A DNA stretch of 30,911 nucleotides from DSNY01 sp964539745 (GTDB lineage: Bacteria > Pseudomonadota > Gammaproteobacteria > Burkholderiales > Burkholderiaceae_F): NCBI GenBank assembly GCA_964539745.1, contig CAZIJU010000035.1, positions 1-30,911 of the forward strand. Direction: 5' to 3'. A program made the translations under genes and the position numbers. This document shows, piece by piece, positions 1 to 10,304 of this stretch. The notes under the pieces were generated by a model that was given only the letters and a program-made list of their open reading frames with translations, made no database searches and was not told where the DNA came from. How positions within the stretch are numbered: position 1 is the first letter of the stretch; each line of letters starts with the position of its first letter.

Positions 1-309
1 GATCGCCACCGCGTTCAGCCCGGACGAGCAGAAGCGGTTGATCGTCATGCCGCCCACGCTCGACGGCAGCCCGGCGAGCAGCACCGCCACCCGCGCGACG
101 TTCAACCCCTGCTCGGCTTCGGGCATCGCGCAGCCGATGATCGCGTCCTCGATCGCGGCCGGATCGAGGTTCGGCACCTGCGCGAGCGCCGACCGGATCA
201 CGGCGACGAGCAGGTCGTCCGGCCGCGTGTTGCGGAACGCGCCCTTCGGCGCCTTTCCGATCGGCGAACGCGTCGCGGCGACGATGTAGGCATCCTGGAT
301 CTGTTTCAT
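1..309 (-). CDS. Acetyl-CoA C-acyltransferase (thiolase), N-terminal part
   Basis: The first 103 codons of a thiolase, cut by the window edge. It would catalyse the last beta-oxidation step, cleaving 3-ketoacyl-CoA with CoA. The visible part starts MKQIQDAYIVAATRSPIGK, typical of the family, and reaches the active-site motif NRFCSSGLNA, where Cys94 is the acyl-accepting nucleophile. The ATG at 309 is preceded by GAGGAAC, a fair ribosome site. It lies 72 bp downstream of the FadN-type gene on the same strand, so it is probably the next gene of the same operon. A FadA-like role rather than biosynthetic acetoacetyl-CoA thiolase is inferred from context; the C-terminal His and Cys motifs are outside the window. 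Confidence 0.93.
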   Translation of the reverse strand, partial: MKQIQDAYIVAATRSPIGKAPKGAFRNTRPDDLLVAVIRSALAQVPNLDPAAIEDAIIGCAMPEAEQGLNVARVAVLLAGLPSSVGGMTINRFCSSGLNAVAI

Positions 310-381
310 AACGAGTTCCTCGTTCACTTTTCTCCCCCCTCAAGGGGAGGGGCGGTTCGAGAGGCGCGAGGCACCTCAGGG

Positions 382-2832
382 TCAGTTCCTGACCGGCTTT
401 CCTGTCTGCATCATGCCCATCATCCGCTCCTGCGACTTCGGATGCGCGACGAGCTCGACGAAGTACTTGCGTTCGAGATCGAGCAGCCACTGCTCGTCGA
501 CGAGCGCACCGGGCTCGACATCCCCGCCACACATCACCTCGGCGATACAACTGGCTATGAAGAAGTCGTGCGCGCTGATGAAGCCGCCGTCGCGCATGTT
601 GACGAGCTGCGCCTTGATCGTTGCGACACCGGTGCGGCCCGCCACCGGGAAGCCCTTGGTCTTCAGCGGCGGTCGCCAGCCGGTCGCGTGCAGCGCGAAG
701 GCTTCGCCGATCGCCGTCCACAGCAGCTCGTAGCCGTTGAAGACGATCGTGTCCGACGGCAGCAGATAGCCCATCGCGCGCGCTTCGAGCGCCGACTTGG
801 AGACATTGGCCATCGCCGCGTTCATGAACCAGTTGCGAATGAACGGGAAGACGTCGGTCATGCCCGCCGCCTGCGCGGCCTGCGCCGCGCGCAGCGCACC
901 CTCCTTCAGTCCGCCGCCGCCCGGGATCAATCCGACGCCGACTTCGACCAGGCCGATGTAGCTCTCCAGACTCGCGACGCGCTTGGCGCAGTGAAGCAAC
1001 GTCTCGCAGCCGCCGCCGAGCGCCATTCCGCTGACCGCGGCGACGACCGGCACCTGCGCGTACTTCAGCCGCATCATCGTCTGCTGGAACTTGGCCACCT
1101 CGGGCCCGATCGCTTTCGCGCCGCCCGACATGAACACCGGCAGCATCGCCTGCAGGTCTGCGCCGACCGAGAACGGATCGTCCGGCGACCAGATCACCAG
1201 CCCGCGGTACTGCGACTCGGCCAGATCGACCGCCTTGTTCATGCCGGCGAGAACACCCGGCCCGATCGCGTGGACCTTGGTCTTCAGCGACAGGATCAGC
1301 ACCTCGGAAGCAAGCCCCTGGTCGAGCCGCCAGATGCGCACCGAGTCGTCCTCGTGGATCGTCGTTCCGCCGTTCGCCCCCGTCGGCGCGCCTTCGCCCA
1401 GAAGCGGCGCGCGGAAGATCTGCCGCGCGTACACCGGCAGTTCGGAGCGGCCGACGAATCTTTTCTTCGCCGGCGACCACGAGCCTTCCTTCGTGTGCAC
1501 GCCGCCGGCTTTCGCGACCGGTCCTTCGAAGACCCACTTCGGCAGCGGCGCCTTCGACAGCGCTTCGCCTTTGTCGATGTCGGACTGCACCCACTCGGCG
1601 ATCTGCTTCCAGCCCGCGGCCTGCCACGTCTCGAACGGGCCGGTCGTCCAGCCGAATCCCCAGCGCAGCGCGAAGTCGACGTCGCGCGCGGTGTCGGCGA
1701 TCGACTCCAGGTGCACGGCGATGTAGTGGAACGCGTCGCGGAAGATCGCCCACAGGAACTTCGCCTGCGGGTGATCGGTCTCGCGCAGCAGCTTCAGCCG
1801 CTCGGCGGGATCCTTCTTCTTCAGGATGCGCGCGATGAGCTCGTCGGCCTTGCCGGTGGACTCGACGTAGTCCTGCTTCTTCGGATCGAGGACCTTGATG
1901 ACCTTGCCATCCTTCCGATAGAAGCCGGCGCCGGCTTTCTGCCCCAGTGCGCCCTTGTCGACGAGCGCCTTCAACACCGGCGGTGTCGCGAAGTGTTCGG
2001 CGAACGGATCGATCGACGGCGGCAGCGTGTCCTGCATCGTCTTGATCACGTGTGCCATCGTGTCCAGGCCGACGACGTCGGCGGTACGGAACGTCGCGCT
2101 CTTGGCGCGGCCCAGCTTCGTTCCGGTCAGATCGTCGACGACGTCGTAAGCGATGCCGTACTTCTCGGCCTCCTTGATCGTCGCGAGCATGCCGAAAATG
2201 CCCACACGGTTGGCGATGAAGTTCGGCGTGTCCTTCGCGCGAACGACACCCTTGCCGAGCGTCGTGGTGAGGAAGGTTTCCAGGTCGTCAAGGATCTTCG
2301 GTTGCGTGGCCGGCGTCGGGATCAGCTCGACCAGGTGCATGTAGCGCGGCGGATTGAAGAAGTGCACGCCGCAGAAGCGCGACTTGAGGTCGGCGTCCAT
2401 CACCTCGGCGAGCTTGGCGATCGGCAGGCCCGACGTGTTCGACGCGAAGATCGCGTCGGCGCGGATGAAGGGCGCGACCTTCCGGTACAGGTCGTGCTTC
2501 CAGTCCATCCGCTCGGCGATCGCCTCGATGATCACGTCGGCCTCGCGCAGCAGCGCGAGGTGCTCGTCGTAGTTGGCCGCGTCGATGTACTGGGCGTCGT
2601 CGCGGTTAGCCAACGGCGCCGGGTTCAGCTTCTTCAGGTTTTCGATGGCCTTCAACACGATGCCGTTCTTCGATACCGGGGATGCGGACGGGGCCCCTCC
2701 CCCGTCCTTGTCTTTGGCCGGCAGATCGAACAGCACGACCGGCACCTTCGCGTTGACGCAATGCGCGGCGATCTGCGCGCCCATCACGCCGGCGCCGAGG
2801 ACGGCGACTTTCCTGACGATGAAGTTGCTCAT
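382..2832 (-). CDS. 3-hydroxyacyl-CoA dehydrogenase / enoyl-CoA hydratase (FadN type)
   Basis: An 816-residue bifunctional beta-oxidation enzyme that hydrates enoyl-CoA and oxidises 3-hydroxyacyl-CoA with NAD. The dehydrogenase comes first: a Rossmann motif VLGAGVMGAQ at residues 11-20, then ASNTSGLPI, the catalytic-His segment GVHFFNPPRYMHLVELIP, and the DTPNFIANRVG motif. The crotonase domain is in the C-terminal third, with FSVGADLQAML and the glycine-rich MALGGGCETLLH followed by GLIPGGGG. This order matches Bacillus FadN and is the reverse of E. coli FadB. I start at 2832 (MSNFIVRKVAVLG), after AAAGAAGA; a longer frame to 2883 adds 17 residues without homology sense. It sits between the acyl-CoA dehydrogenase and the thiolase, completing a beta-oxidation spiral. 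Confidence 0.93.
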   Translation of the reverse strand: MSNFIVRKVAVLGAGVMGAQIAAHCVNAKVPVVLFDLPAKDKDGGGAPSASPVSKNGIVLKAIENLKKLNPAPLANRDDAQYIDAANYDEHLALLREADVIIEAIAERMDWKHDLYRKVAPFIRADAIFASNTSGLPIAKLAEVMDADLKSRFCGVHFFNPPRYMHLVELIPTPATQPKILDDLETFLTTTLGKGVVRAKDTPNFIANRVGIFGMLATIKEAEKYGIAYDVVDDLTGTKLGRAKSATFRTADVVGLDTMAHVIKTMQDTLPPSIDPFAEHFATPPVLKALVDKGALGQKAGAGFYRKDGKVIKVLDPKKQDYVESTGKADELIARILKKKDPAERLKLLRETDHPQAKFLWAIFRDAFHYIAVHLESIADTARDVDFALRWGFGWTTGPFETWQAAGWKQIAEWVQSDIDKGEALSKAPLPKWVFEGPVAKAGGVHTKEGSWSPAKKRFVGRSELPVYARQIFRAPLLGEGAPTGANGGTTIHEDDSVRIWRLDQGLASEVLILSLKTKVHAIGPGVLAGMNKAVDLAESQYRGLVIWSPDDPFSVGADLQAMLPVFMSGGAKAIGPEVAKFQQTMMRLKYAQVPVVAAVSGMALGGGCETLLHCAKRVASLESYIGLVEVGVGLIPGGGGLKEGALRAAQAAQAAGMTDVFPFIRNWFMNAAMANVSKSALEARAMGYLLPSDTIVFNGYELLWTAIGEAFALHATGWRPPLKTKGFPVAGRTGVATIKAQLVNMRDGGFISAHDFFIASCIAEVMCGGDVEPGALVDEQWLLDLERKYFVELVAHPKSQERMMGMMQTGKPVRN

Positions 2833-2927
2833 GGGTCTTCTTTCGAGTGAGCTATTACTGAAGCTTACGCAAGCGCATGACACCGCGGACTCCGCAAGTT
2901 CGCGTCGCCCGTCGGGACACCGGTTCC

Positions 2928-3188
2928 GTCATCCCGAGCGAACGCGAGGGATCCCGGCGTTGCAAGGGGCGGGAATCCCCACCTTGGGCTCGGAATGACT
3001 CCCCACGGTCATCCCGAGCAAGCGAGAGGGATCTGCGCGCTGCGAGGTGCCGAGATTTCTCGCCTTGTACTTGGAATGACTCTCCATCGTCATCCCGAGC
3101 GAACGCGAGGGATCTCCGCGCTGCACGGTGTCGAGATTCCTCGCCTTCGGCTCGGAATGACAAGCGCGGCGTTGCGGCTCGGAATGAC
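2928..3188. repeat. Three tandem palindromic repeats (REP/MITE-like) plus a fragment
   Basis: Three imperfect units of about 73 bp start near 2928, 3008 and 3089, a period of about 80 bp. Each opens with GTCATCCCGAGC and closes with a version of CTCGGAATGAC, nearly its reverse complement, so each unit can fold as a hairpin. The interior shares a GCGAGGGATC-like block and a GAGATT/GGGAAT-CCTCGCCTT-like block. A fourth partial end (GGCTCGGAATGAC) lies at 3176-3188. Together they fill most of the 459-bp space between the acyl-CoA dehydrogenase and FadN-type genes. The open frames across them are by-products of the repeat. Repeats of this look are common and dispersed in many proteobacterial genomes; family membership was not tested. 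Confidence 0.85.
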
Positions 3189-3228
3189 GAAGGGCGAGGG
3201 ATGCGAGCGCCAGCCCTTCTGTCGTGTC

Positions 3229-3240
3229 ACGAAGATTCGT
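3229..3240. promoter_or_regulatory. Candidate TetR operator, copy 2 (ACGAA-N2-TTCGT)
   Basis: The sequence ACGAAGATTCGT is a 5-2-5 inverted repeat with the same arms as the palindrome in front of tetR at 5936-5947. It lies between the acyl-CoA dehydrogenase stop and the repeat block, upstream of the FadN-type gene. It could let the TetR protein control an internal promoter for the downstream genes. The link is inferred from the shared arms only; no convincing -35/-10 pair was identified beside it. Confidence 0.35.
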
Positions 3241-3291
3241 CATGCTCGATAGGAATCCATCTACACGTTCCGCTTCAGGGGGAGGCGGTGG

Positions 3292-5103
<1,812 letters not shown>

Positions 5104-5120
5104 CGGAATCTCCTTTCAGA

Positions 5121-5879
5121 TTACGCTCGCCGCGCGCGCGGGCGTTTGGCCGCCCGGCGCGCCGGCGCATCGGCCGTCCGGACGCGAGGGGTTCGAGACG
5201 AGGCCGCGGACCGGGCCGTGGCCGCGGAGCGCGACGTGGCGGCGTCCAGCAGGCGCGCAAGCCCGGCGCGCGCGCGCTTGACGCTGTCGGGCGAGTGCAG
5301 CAGCCGCGCGTCTTGGTGCAAGACGAGCATCAGCCCGTAGATCTCGAAGACGAGCTGTTCGGCATCGACGTCGCGCTCGAGGTGACCTTCGTCGCGCGCC
5401 TGCTCGATCGCGCGCAGCAGCTCGCGCTTCCACCCTTCGACGATGGCGACCACGGCGTCGCGCAGCGGCCCGGGACGGTCGTCGTATTCGCTGGCGCCGG
5501 AGATCATCAGGCAGCCCTGTTCGAGTTCGCGCGCCAGCAGCGCGAGCCAGTTCTCCAGCAGCGCGCGCAGACGCGGCAGTCCGCGCGGGCGCCGCACCGC
5601 GGGCCGCAGCACCTGTTCGACGAAGCGCGCTGCGTACTCGTGGATGACCGCGAGCTGCAGGTCCTCGCGCGAGCCGAAGTGCGCGAACACGCCGCTCTTG
5701 CTCATCCGCATCTGATCGGCGAGCACGCCGATGGTCAGCCCTTCGAGGCCGTTGCGCCGCGCCAGCGCGAGCGCCGCGTCGACGATCGCCGCCCGCGTCG
5801 CCTCGCCTTTGCGCGGGTGCGCCGCGCCATGCGCGCGCGGCGCGGCCGTCGGTATCCGGGAAGCGGAAAGCTGTGCCAT
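5121..5879 (-). CDS. TetR/AcrR family transcriptional regulator
   Basis: A 252-residue one-component regulator. An N-terminal helix-turn-helix lies at about residues 24-72 (GEATRAAIVDAALALARRNG through MSKSGVFAHFGSREDLQLAV), the usual TetR pattern. The remainder is a helical ligand-binding domain, and the last 40 residues are a low-complexity Ala/Arg/Ser tail that is probably disordered. It is the first gene of the beta-oxidation operon and has a perfect 12-bp palindrome 57 bp upstream of its start. Acyl-CoA-responsive repression of itself and the following genes is the natural inference, as for FadR/PsrA-like TetR proteins, but the ligand is not visible from sequence. Confidence 0.9.
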   Translation of the reverse strand: MAQLSASRIPTAAPRAHGAAHPRKGEATRAAIVDAALALARRNGLEGLTIGVLADQMRMSKSGVFAHFGSREDLQLAVIHEYAARFVEQVLRPAVRRPRGLPRLRALLENWLALLARELEQGCLMISGASEYDDRPGPLRDAVVAIVEGWKRELLRAIEQARDEGHLERDVDAEQLVFEIYGLMLVLHQDARLLHSPDSVKRARAGLARLLDAATSRSAATARSAASSRTPRVRTADAPARRAAKRPRARRA

Positions 5880-5935
5880 CGGTTCGGGCGTGGTCCGTTG
5901 CGCGACCGCGCAGACGCCGGGCGCCCTGCGGCGAA

Positions 5936-5947
5936 ACGAACGTTCGT
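5936..5947. promoter_or_regulatory. Palindromic operator upstream of tetR
   Basis: ACGAACGTTCGT is a perfect 12-bp palindrome located 57 bp before the TetR start. Palindromes of this kind close to a tetR gene are usually the autoregulatory operator. The same arms recur at 3229-3240 within the same gene group. Confidence 0.6.
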
Positions 5948-6022
5948 ACTATTTCTGAGACGCCGCCGACCGTCAACCGCACGGGCTAGAGGCGCGCGCC
6001 TATTGGTGCGGCGCGGAAGCGC

Positions 6023-6946
6023 TCAGCGGCCTGGCGCGGCCGCGGGTTTGTCCGGAGCCGCCGCGGCGAACTGCTGCGCGATGTGGTCGACGAACAGTCG
6101 CACCTTCACGGACAGATGGCGCCGGCTCGGATACACGGCCCAGATGTCCCCGGGCGCGCTTTCGTACTCCGGCAGCACGCGCACCAGCAGGCCGGCGGCG
6201 AGCGCCGGTGCGACGATGAAGTCCGGCTCGAACACGATGCCCAGCCCCGCGATCGCGGCGGCGACCGCCAGATCGCCGCTGTTCGAATGCAGCGGCCCGC
6301 CGACGCGGACCTCTTCCTGCCGCCCCGTTCGATCGACCAGGCGCCACACGCGCGGGTTCGGCGAATACGCGTAGGTCATCACCGCGTGCGCGGCGAGATC
6401 GGCCGGAACGCGCGGCGTGCCGCGCGCCTTCAGATACGCCGGCGAGGCGCACGCGAGCAGGCGCATCGTTCCGAGCCGGCGCGCGACGAGCTGATCGCTG
6501 CCGACCTGTCCGATGCGGATCGCCAGATCGAAGCCTTCTTCGACCAGATCGACGATGCGGTCCGACACCGAAACCTCGAAGCGCACTTCCGGATAGCGCG
6601 CGACGAAGCTCGCGATCGCGGGCGCGATCCGCTGCACGCCCATCGCGTGCGAACAGGTCAGGCGCAACGTGCCGCGCGGGCTCGCCGCGACCGAACTCGC
6701 CTGTGCCTCGGCCTCTTCCAAGTCCGCCAGCACCTGCACCGCACGCTCGTAGAACGCCTGCCCGCCCTCGGTCAGCGACAGCCGACGCGTCGTGCGATTC
6801 AGAAGGCGAGCACCGAGGTGCCGCTCCAACTCCGCGATCTGCCGCGAAAGCGTCGAGGTCGACGCGCCGAGTCGGTCGGCCGCGCGGGCAAAGCTTCCCG
6901 ACTCGACCACCCGCACGAATGCCTGTATCGCCGCCAGCCGGTCCAT
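6023..6946 (-). CDS. LysR family transcriptional regulator
   Basis: A 307-residue LysR regulator. The winged helix-turn-helix spans residues 1-60 (MDRLAAIQAFVRVVESGSFARAADRLGASTSTLSRQIAELE, then LLNRTTRRLSLTEGG), and a periplasmic-binding-protein-like effector domain follows from about residue 90. The pattern VESGSFARAA and TRRLSLTEGG places it in the large CrgA/AaeR-like group common in Burkholderiales. It is transcribed away from the b561-YceI gene, with 120 bp between the two starts, so it probably controls that set. That spacer contains GAATAATTC at 6971-6979, an odd palindrome that could belong to a LysR site. The effector is unknown. Confidence 0.92.
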   Translation of the reverse strand: MDRLAAIQAFVRVVESGSFARAADRLGASTSTLSRQIAELERHLGARLLNRTTRRLSLTEGGQAFYERAVQVLADLEEAEAQASSVAASPRGTLRLTCSHAMGVQRIAPAIASFVARYPEVRFEVSVSDRIVDLVEEGFDLAIRIGQVGSDQLVARRLGTMRLLACASPAYLKARGTPRVPADLAAHAVMTYAYSPNPRVWRLVDRTGRQEEVRVGGPLHSNSGDLAVAAAIAGLGIVFEPDFIVAPALAAGLLVRVLPEYESAPGDIWAVYPSRRHLSVKVRLFVDHIAQQFAAAAPDKPAAAPGR

Positions 6947-7066
6947 GCGCCCATTATCCCGGATTCCGCAACGAATAATTCCACTTTACTCACTTCATCC
7001 CGGCTGGCAACGCAACTAGATTCCGGTTCGCCGCAAGACCGAAGGCGGGCCCGCCCCGTCGAACCC

Positions 7067-8218
7067 ATGGAGCACGTGCGCTTGACCGTTACGTACACCC
7101 GCACCGCCATCGCGATGCACTGGGCGATCGCGCTGCTCATCTTCGTCACGTTCCCGCTCGGCCTGTACATGACCGGGCTGCCGCTGTCGCCGCAGAAGCT
7201 GAAGCTGTACGGCTATCACAAATGGATCGGCGTGACGGTGTTCCTGCTGGCCGCCGCCCGACTGGCGTGGCGACTGACGCATCCGGCGCCGCCGCTGCCG
7301 GCGTCGGTGCCCGCCTGGCAGCGCCGCGCCTCCGCCGCCGTGCACGCAGCGCTGTACGTGCTGATGCTGGCGATCCCGTTGTCCGGCTGGCTGATGAGTT
7401 CGGCCAAGGGTGTGCCGACCGTCTGGCTGGGACTCGTTCGGTTGCCCGACCTGGTGGCGCGCAACGATGCGCTGGGTGAGGTACTGCGGGGCGTGCACAT
7501 GGGGCTCAACGCCGCGCTGTTCGCGCTGGTCGCGTTGCACGTGGGTGCGGCGTTGAAGCACCGCTTCATCGACCGTGACGAGGTGCTGCAGCGCATGTTG
7601 CCGTGGCGCACGACGCGCAGCGCGCTGCCCGCGCTGACGGTCGCGCTCGCCGCCGCGCTGGCCGCCGGCGCGGCGGGCGCGGTCGAATACGACCGGCTGC
7701 TCGCCGACCGCAGTCGTGTGTCGTTCGTCTATCGCGCGATGGGCGCACCGATCGAAGGCCGGTTCGGCCGCTTCGACGCGCAGTTCGCATTCGATCCGGC
7801 GCACCCGGACAAGGCCCGCGCATCGATCGAAATCGACGTCGCCAGCATCGACACGCAGCTGACGGAGGGCAACGACACCGCGCTGACGCGCGCCTTCTTC
7901 GACGCCGGCACACACCCGAAGGCGCGGTTCGTCGCCACCGCCGTGCGCGCGCTGGGCGCCGACCGTTTCGAGGTCGCCGGCGAGCTGACGATCAAGGGTC
8001 GCACCCGACCGGTGCGCGCGACGGTAACGATCCGGCGCAACGGCGACCGCGCCGAGTTCACCGGCGCGCTCGCGATCCGGCGCCTGGACTTCGCCATCGG
8101 CGAGGGCGCCTGGTCCGACACCGGCGCATTGGCCGACGAGGTCGAGATCCGATTCCAACTGGTCGCAGCCGCCAGCGGCGCTGCGGCCAACGCACCGAAG
8201 AAAGGAAGCCCAAGATGA
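7067..8218 (+). CDS. Cytochrome b561 fused to a YceI domain
   Basis: A 383-residue fusion. Residues 1-180 are a four-helix cytochrome b561 membrane domain with candidate haem-ligand histidines at 18 (AMHWAI), 51 (YGYHKW), 144 (RGVHMG) and 158 (VALHVG). A fifth hydrophobic stretch (about 187-206) leads into a YceI lipocalin-like domain from about residue 207 (EYDRLLADRSRVSFVYR) through TIKGRTRPVRA to the end. The hydrophobic linker should place YceI in the periplasm. YceI proteins bind polyisoprenoids, and some are linked to quinone or electron-transfer chemistry; b561 exchanges electrons with quinone. The start is chosen at 7067 because the upstream open frame overlaps LysR. The stop overlaps the next gene (ATGA). 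Its function as a unit is not known to me. Confidence 0.9.
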   Translation: MEHVRLTVTYTRTAIAMHWAIALLIFVTFPLGLYMTGLPLSPQKLKLYGYHKWIGVTVFLLAAARLAWRLTHPAPPLPASVPAWQRRASAAVHAALYVLMLAIPLSGWLMSSAKGVPTVWLGLVRLPDLVARNDALGEVLRGVHMGLNAALFALVALHVGAALKHRFIDRDEVLQRMLPWRTTRSALPALTVALAAALAAGAAGAVEYDRLLADRSRVSFVYRAMGAPIEGRFGRFDAQFAFDPAHPDKARASIEIDVASIDTQLTEGNDTALTRAFFDAGTHPKARFVATAVRALGADRFEVAGELTIKGRTRPVRATVTIRRNGDRAEFTGALAIRRLDFAIGEGAWSDTGALADEVEIRFQLVAAASGAAANAPKKGSPR

Positions 8219-8781
8219 ACAAGGTACGCGCCTTCGCTTTCGCAGTCATGCTGCCCGCGGCCGCCGCGGCCACGCCGGAAACGTACGTGATCGACAACAC
8301 GCACACGTACCCACGCTTCGAGTACAGCCACTTCGGCTACTCGACGCAGTCGCATCGCTTCACCAGGACGAGCGGCAAGATCGTCATCGACCGCGCCGCG
8401 CGCAGCGGTTCGATCGACGTGACGATCGACGCAAAGTCGGTCGACACCGGCTACGCGCTGTTCAACGAGCACATCCAGGCCGAGGACTTCCTCGATACCG
8501 CCAGGTACCCGACGATCACGTTCAAGGCGGACCGCCTGAAGTTCGACGGCGACCGACTCGTCGCGGCCGACGGCCAGCTCACGATCAAGGGCGTGACGCG
8601 ACCGGTGACGCTCGCCGTGACTTCGTTTCACTGCATGCCGCACCCGATCGCGAAGAAGGACGCCTGCGGCGCGAACGCGGTCGCGCGCGTGAAGCGCTCG
8701 GAGTTCAACATGGGCAAGCACGCGCCCGCGGTCAGCGACGAAGTGACGATCCACGTGCCCGTCGAGGCCATCCGGCAATGA
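8215..8781 (+). CDS. YceI family periplasmic protein
   Basis: A 188-residue exported protein. A short signal peptide (MNKVRAFAFAVMLPAAAAA) is followed by TPETYVIDNTHTYPRFEYSH, the classical YceI opening, and by FKADRLKFDGDRLVAADGQL and TIKGVTRPVTLAV, the second conserved block. YceI folds as an extended lipocalin-like barrel that binds an isoprenoid such as a ubiquinone-type tail. It starts inside the stop of the b561-YceI fusion (4-bp overlap), so translation is probably coupled and the two work together. Two cysteines (CMPHPIAKKDAC) may form a disulfide. It has the usual length for the family. Confidence 0.92.
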   Translation: MNKVRAFAFAVMLPAAAAATPETYVIDNTHTYPRFEYSHFGYSTQSHRFTRTSGKIVIDRAARSGSIDVTIDAKSVDTGYALFNEHIQAEDFLDTARYPTITFKADRLKFDGDRLVAADGQLTIKGVTRPVTLAVTSFHCMPHPIAKKDACGANAVARVKRSEFNMGKHAPAVSDEVTIHVPVEAIRQ

Positions 8782-8817
8782 CCCCGCACGGCACACCATC
8801 CCCGCGACCGACTTCAC

Positions 8818-8824
8818 AAGGAGG
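8818..8824 (+). promoter_or_regulatory. Strong ribosome binding site of the GST gene
   Basis: AAGGAGG sits 6 bp before the ATG at 8831 and fixes that start. It is a full Shine-Dalgarno match, stronger than those of its neighbours, suggesting high expression of the GST even if it is read from the upstream YceI transcript. Confidence 0.7.
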
Positions 8825-8830
8825 ACATCG

Positions 8831-9439
8831 ATGAAGCTGTACTACTCACCCGGCGCCTGCTCGCTTTCGCCGCACATCGTGCTGCGCGAACTCGGCGAAC
8901 CGGTCACGCTGGTCAAGGTCGACCTGAAAACCAAACGCACGGAAACCGGCGCCGACTATCTGGCGATCAATGGCAAAGGCTACGTGCCCGCGCTCGAGCT
9001 CGACGATGGCCAGGTGCTGACCGAAGGGCCGGCGATCGTGCAGTACCTCGCCGACCGCAAACCGCAGGCGGGGCTCGCGCCGGCGGGCGGCACGATGGAG
9101 CGCTATCGCCTGCAGGAGTGGCTGAACTTCATAAGCACCGAGCTGCACAAGCAGTTTTCACCGCTGTTCGCGCCGGATACGCCGGACGCCGTCAAGCAGG
9201 CGCAGCAGCAACGGCTGGCGAACCGCTTCGATTGGCTCAGCAAGCAACTCGAGGGCAAGAACTGGCTGCTCGGCGCGCGCTTTTCGGTCGCCGACGCGTA
9301 TCTGTTCACCGTGCTCAACTGGTGCCGCTTCCTCGGCATCGATCTGGCCAAGTGGCCGGTGCTCGCGCAGTACCAGGCGCGCGTGGCGGCGCGGCCGGCG
9401 GTGCAGGAAGCGCTGCGGGCCGAAGGGCTGCTGAAGTAG
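8831..9439 (+). CDS. gstA: Glutathione S-transferase, beta class
   Basis: A 202-residue cytosolic glutathione transferase that closely follows the E. coli GstA pattern. It opens MKLYYSPGACSLSPHIVLRE, with Cys10 as the beta-class active-site residue. VPALELDDGQVLTEGPAIVQY forms the glutathione site around Ser/Glu, and the C-terminal helical domain carries FSVADAYLFTVLNW, including the conserved N-capping box Asp. The length equals the family norm. It lies 49 bp after the second YceI gene on the same strand and 15 bp before the dioxygenase gene, so it may belong to the same transcript. A detoxification or peroxide-protection role is inferred. Confidence 0.93.
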   Translation: MKLYYSPGACSLSPHIVLRELGEPVTLVKVDLKTKRTETGADYLAINGKGYVPALELDDGQVLTEGPAIVQYLADRKPQAGLAPAGGTMERYRLQEWLNFISTELHKQFSPLFAPDTPDAVKQAQQQRLANRFDWLSKQLEGKNWLLGARFSVADAYLFTVLNWCRFLGIDLAKWPVLAQYQARVAARPAVQEALRAEGLLK

Positions 9440-9454
9440 GGCGGCGCGCGAATC

Positions 9455-10270
9455 GTGCTGCCCACCCTGTTCCTCTCGCACGGCTCGCCGATGCACGCGC
9501 TGGCGGCCAGCGACGCGGCACGGGCGTGGGCAGCGATTGCGCAGCGCCTGCCGCGCCCGCGCGCGATCCTCGTCGCTTCGGCGCACTGGGAAACCGAGCT
9601 GCCGATGGTGTCGACGAGCGCGCGGCCCGAGACGATCCACGACTTTGGCGGCTTTCCGCCCGAGCTGTACAAGCTGCGCCATCCCGCACCCGGCGCGCCC
9701 GAAGTCGCGCAGCGCGCGCTCGAGCTGCTCAGATCCGCCGGGCTGCCCGCGTCCGGCAACGGCTGCCGGGGGCTGGACCACGGCGCGTGGGTGCCGCTGC
9801 TGCACATGTACCCCGCCGCCGACGTGCCGGTCGCGCAGGTCTCGGTGCAGCCGACGCTGGACGCCGCGCATCACTTGCGGCTCGGTGCGGCGCTGGCGCC
9901 GCTGGCGCGCGACGACGTGCTGATCGTGGGATCCGGCCACATGACCCACAATCTGCACGAGTGGCTCGAAGGCGCGTGCCGCCACGGCATGCAGCCAACC
10001 GCCACGCCACCGGCGCCGTACGTCGAGGAATTCCGGCGCTGGATCGACCGCGTGCTGCTTGAGGACGACCGCGCCGCGCTCGCCGCGTGGCGCGAGCGCG
10101 CACCGCACGCGTTGCGCGCGCATCCGAGCGACGAACACTTCCTGCCGCTGCCGGTCGCCTTTGCGGCCGCGGGGCCCGCGCCGCGCGTCGAGCGGATCGA
10201 CGCGGGTGTCGACGCCGGCGTGCTGGCGATGGATGCGTATCTGTTCTGGCCGCGCGAGTCCGCGCGGTAG
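9455..10270 (+). CDS. DODA-type extradiol aromatic ring-opening dioxygenase (YgiD-like)
   Basis: A 271-residue member of the class III extradiol dioxygenase superfamily, similar to E. coli YgiD (4,5-DOPA dioxygenase). Metal-site motifs are visible: FLSHGSPMHAL (residues 6-16), ASAHWET (41-47), LDHGAWVPLLHMYP (108-120) and GSGHMTHNLHEW (159-170). The start is a GTG at 9455, chosen because the family begins a few residues before the SHGSP motif; the ribosome site is weak (GGGCGG overlapping the preceding stop). The natural substrate of most members is unproven; activity on DOPA-like catechols is the usual finding. It converges with the TraB/GumN gene, 34 bp away. Confidence 0.88.
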   Translation: MLPTLFLSHGSPMHALAASDAARAWAAIAQRLPRPRAILVASAHWETELPMVSTSARPETIHDFGGFPPELYKLRHPAPGAPEVAQRALELLRSAGLPASGNGCRGLDHGAWVPLLHMYPAADVPVAQVSVQPTLDAAHHLRLGAALAPLARDDVLIVGSGHMTHNLHEWLEGACRHGMQPTATPPAPYVEEFRRWIDRVLLEDDRAALAAWRERAPHALRAHPSDEHFLPLPVAFAAAGPAPRVERIDAGVDAGVLAMDAYLFWPRESAR

Positions 10271-10304
10271 ACGGGCTTTCGCCCCGGCGCAGCGCAAGGG
10301 CCTT

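Noticed and set aside
442..2850. Long open frame on the plus strand, about 800 codons, opposite the FadN-type gene
   Set aside because: It is antisense to a clear enzyme, has an Arg/Asp/His-heavy composition typical of a high-GC shadow frame and no recognisable motif.
2855..3243. Small open frames with repeated SHSE/RNLG-like peptides
   Set aside because: They are translations of the tandem palindromic repeats, without ribosome sites; such peptides are a common annotation artefact.
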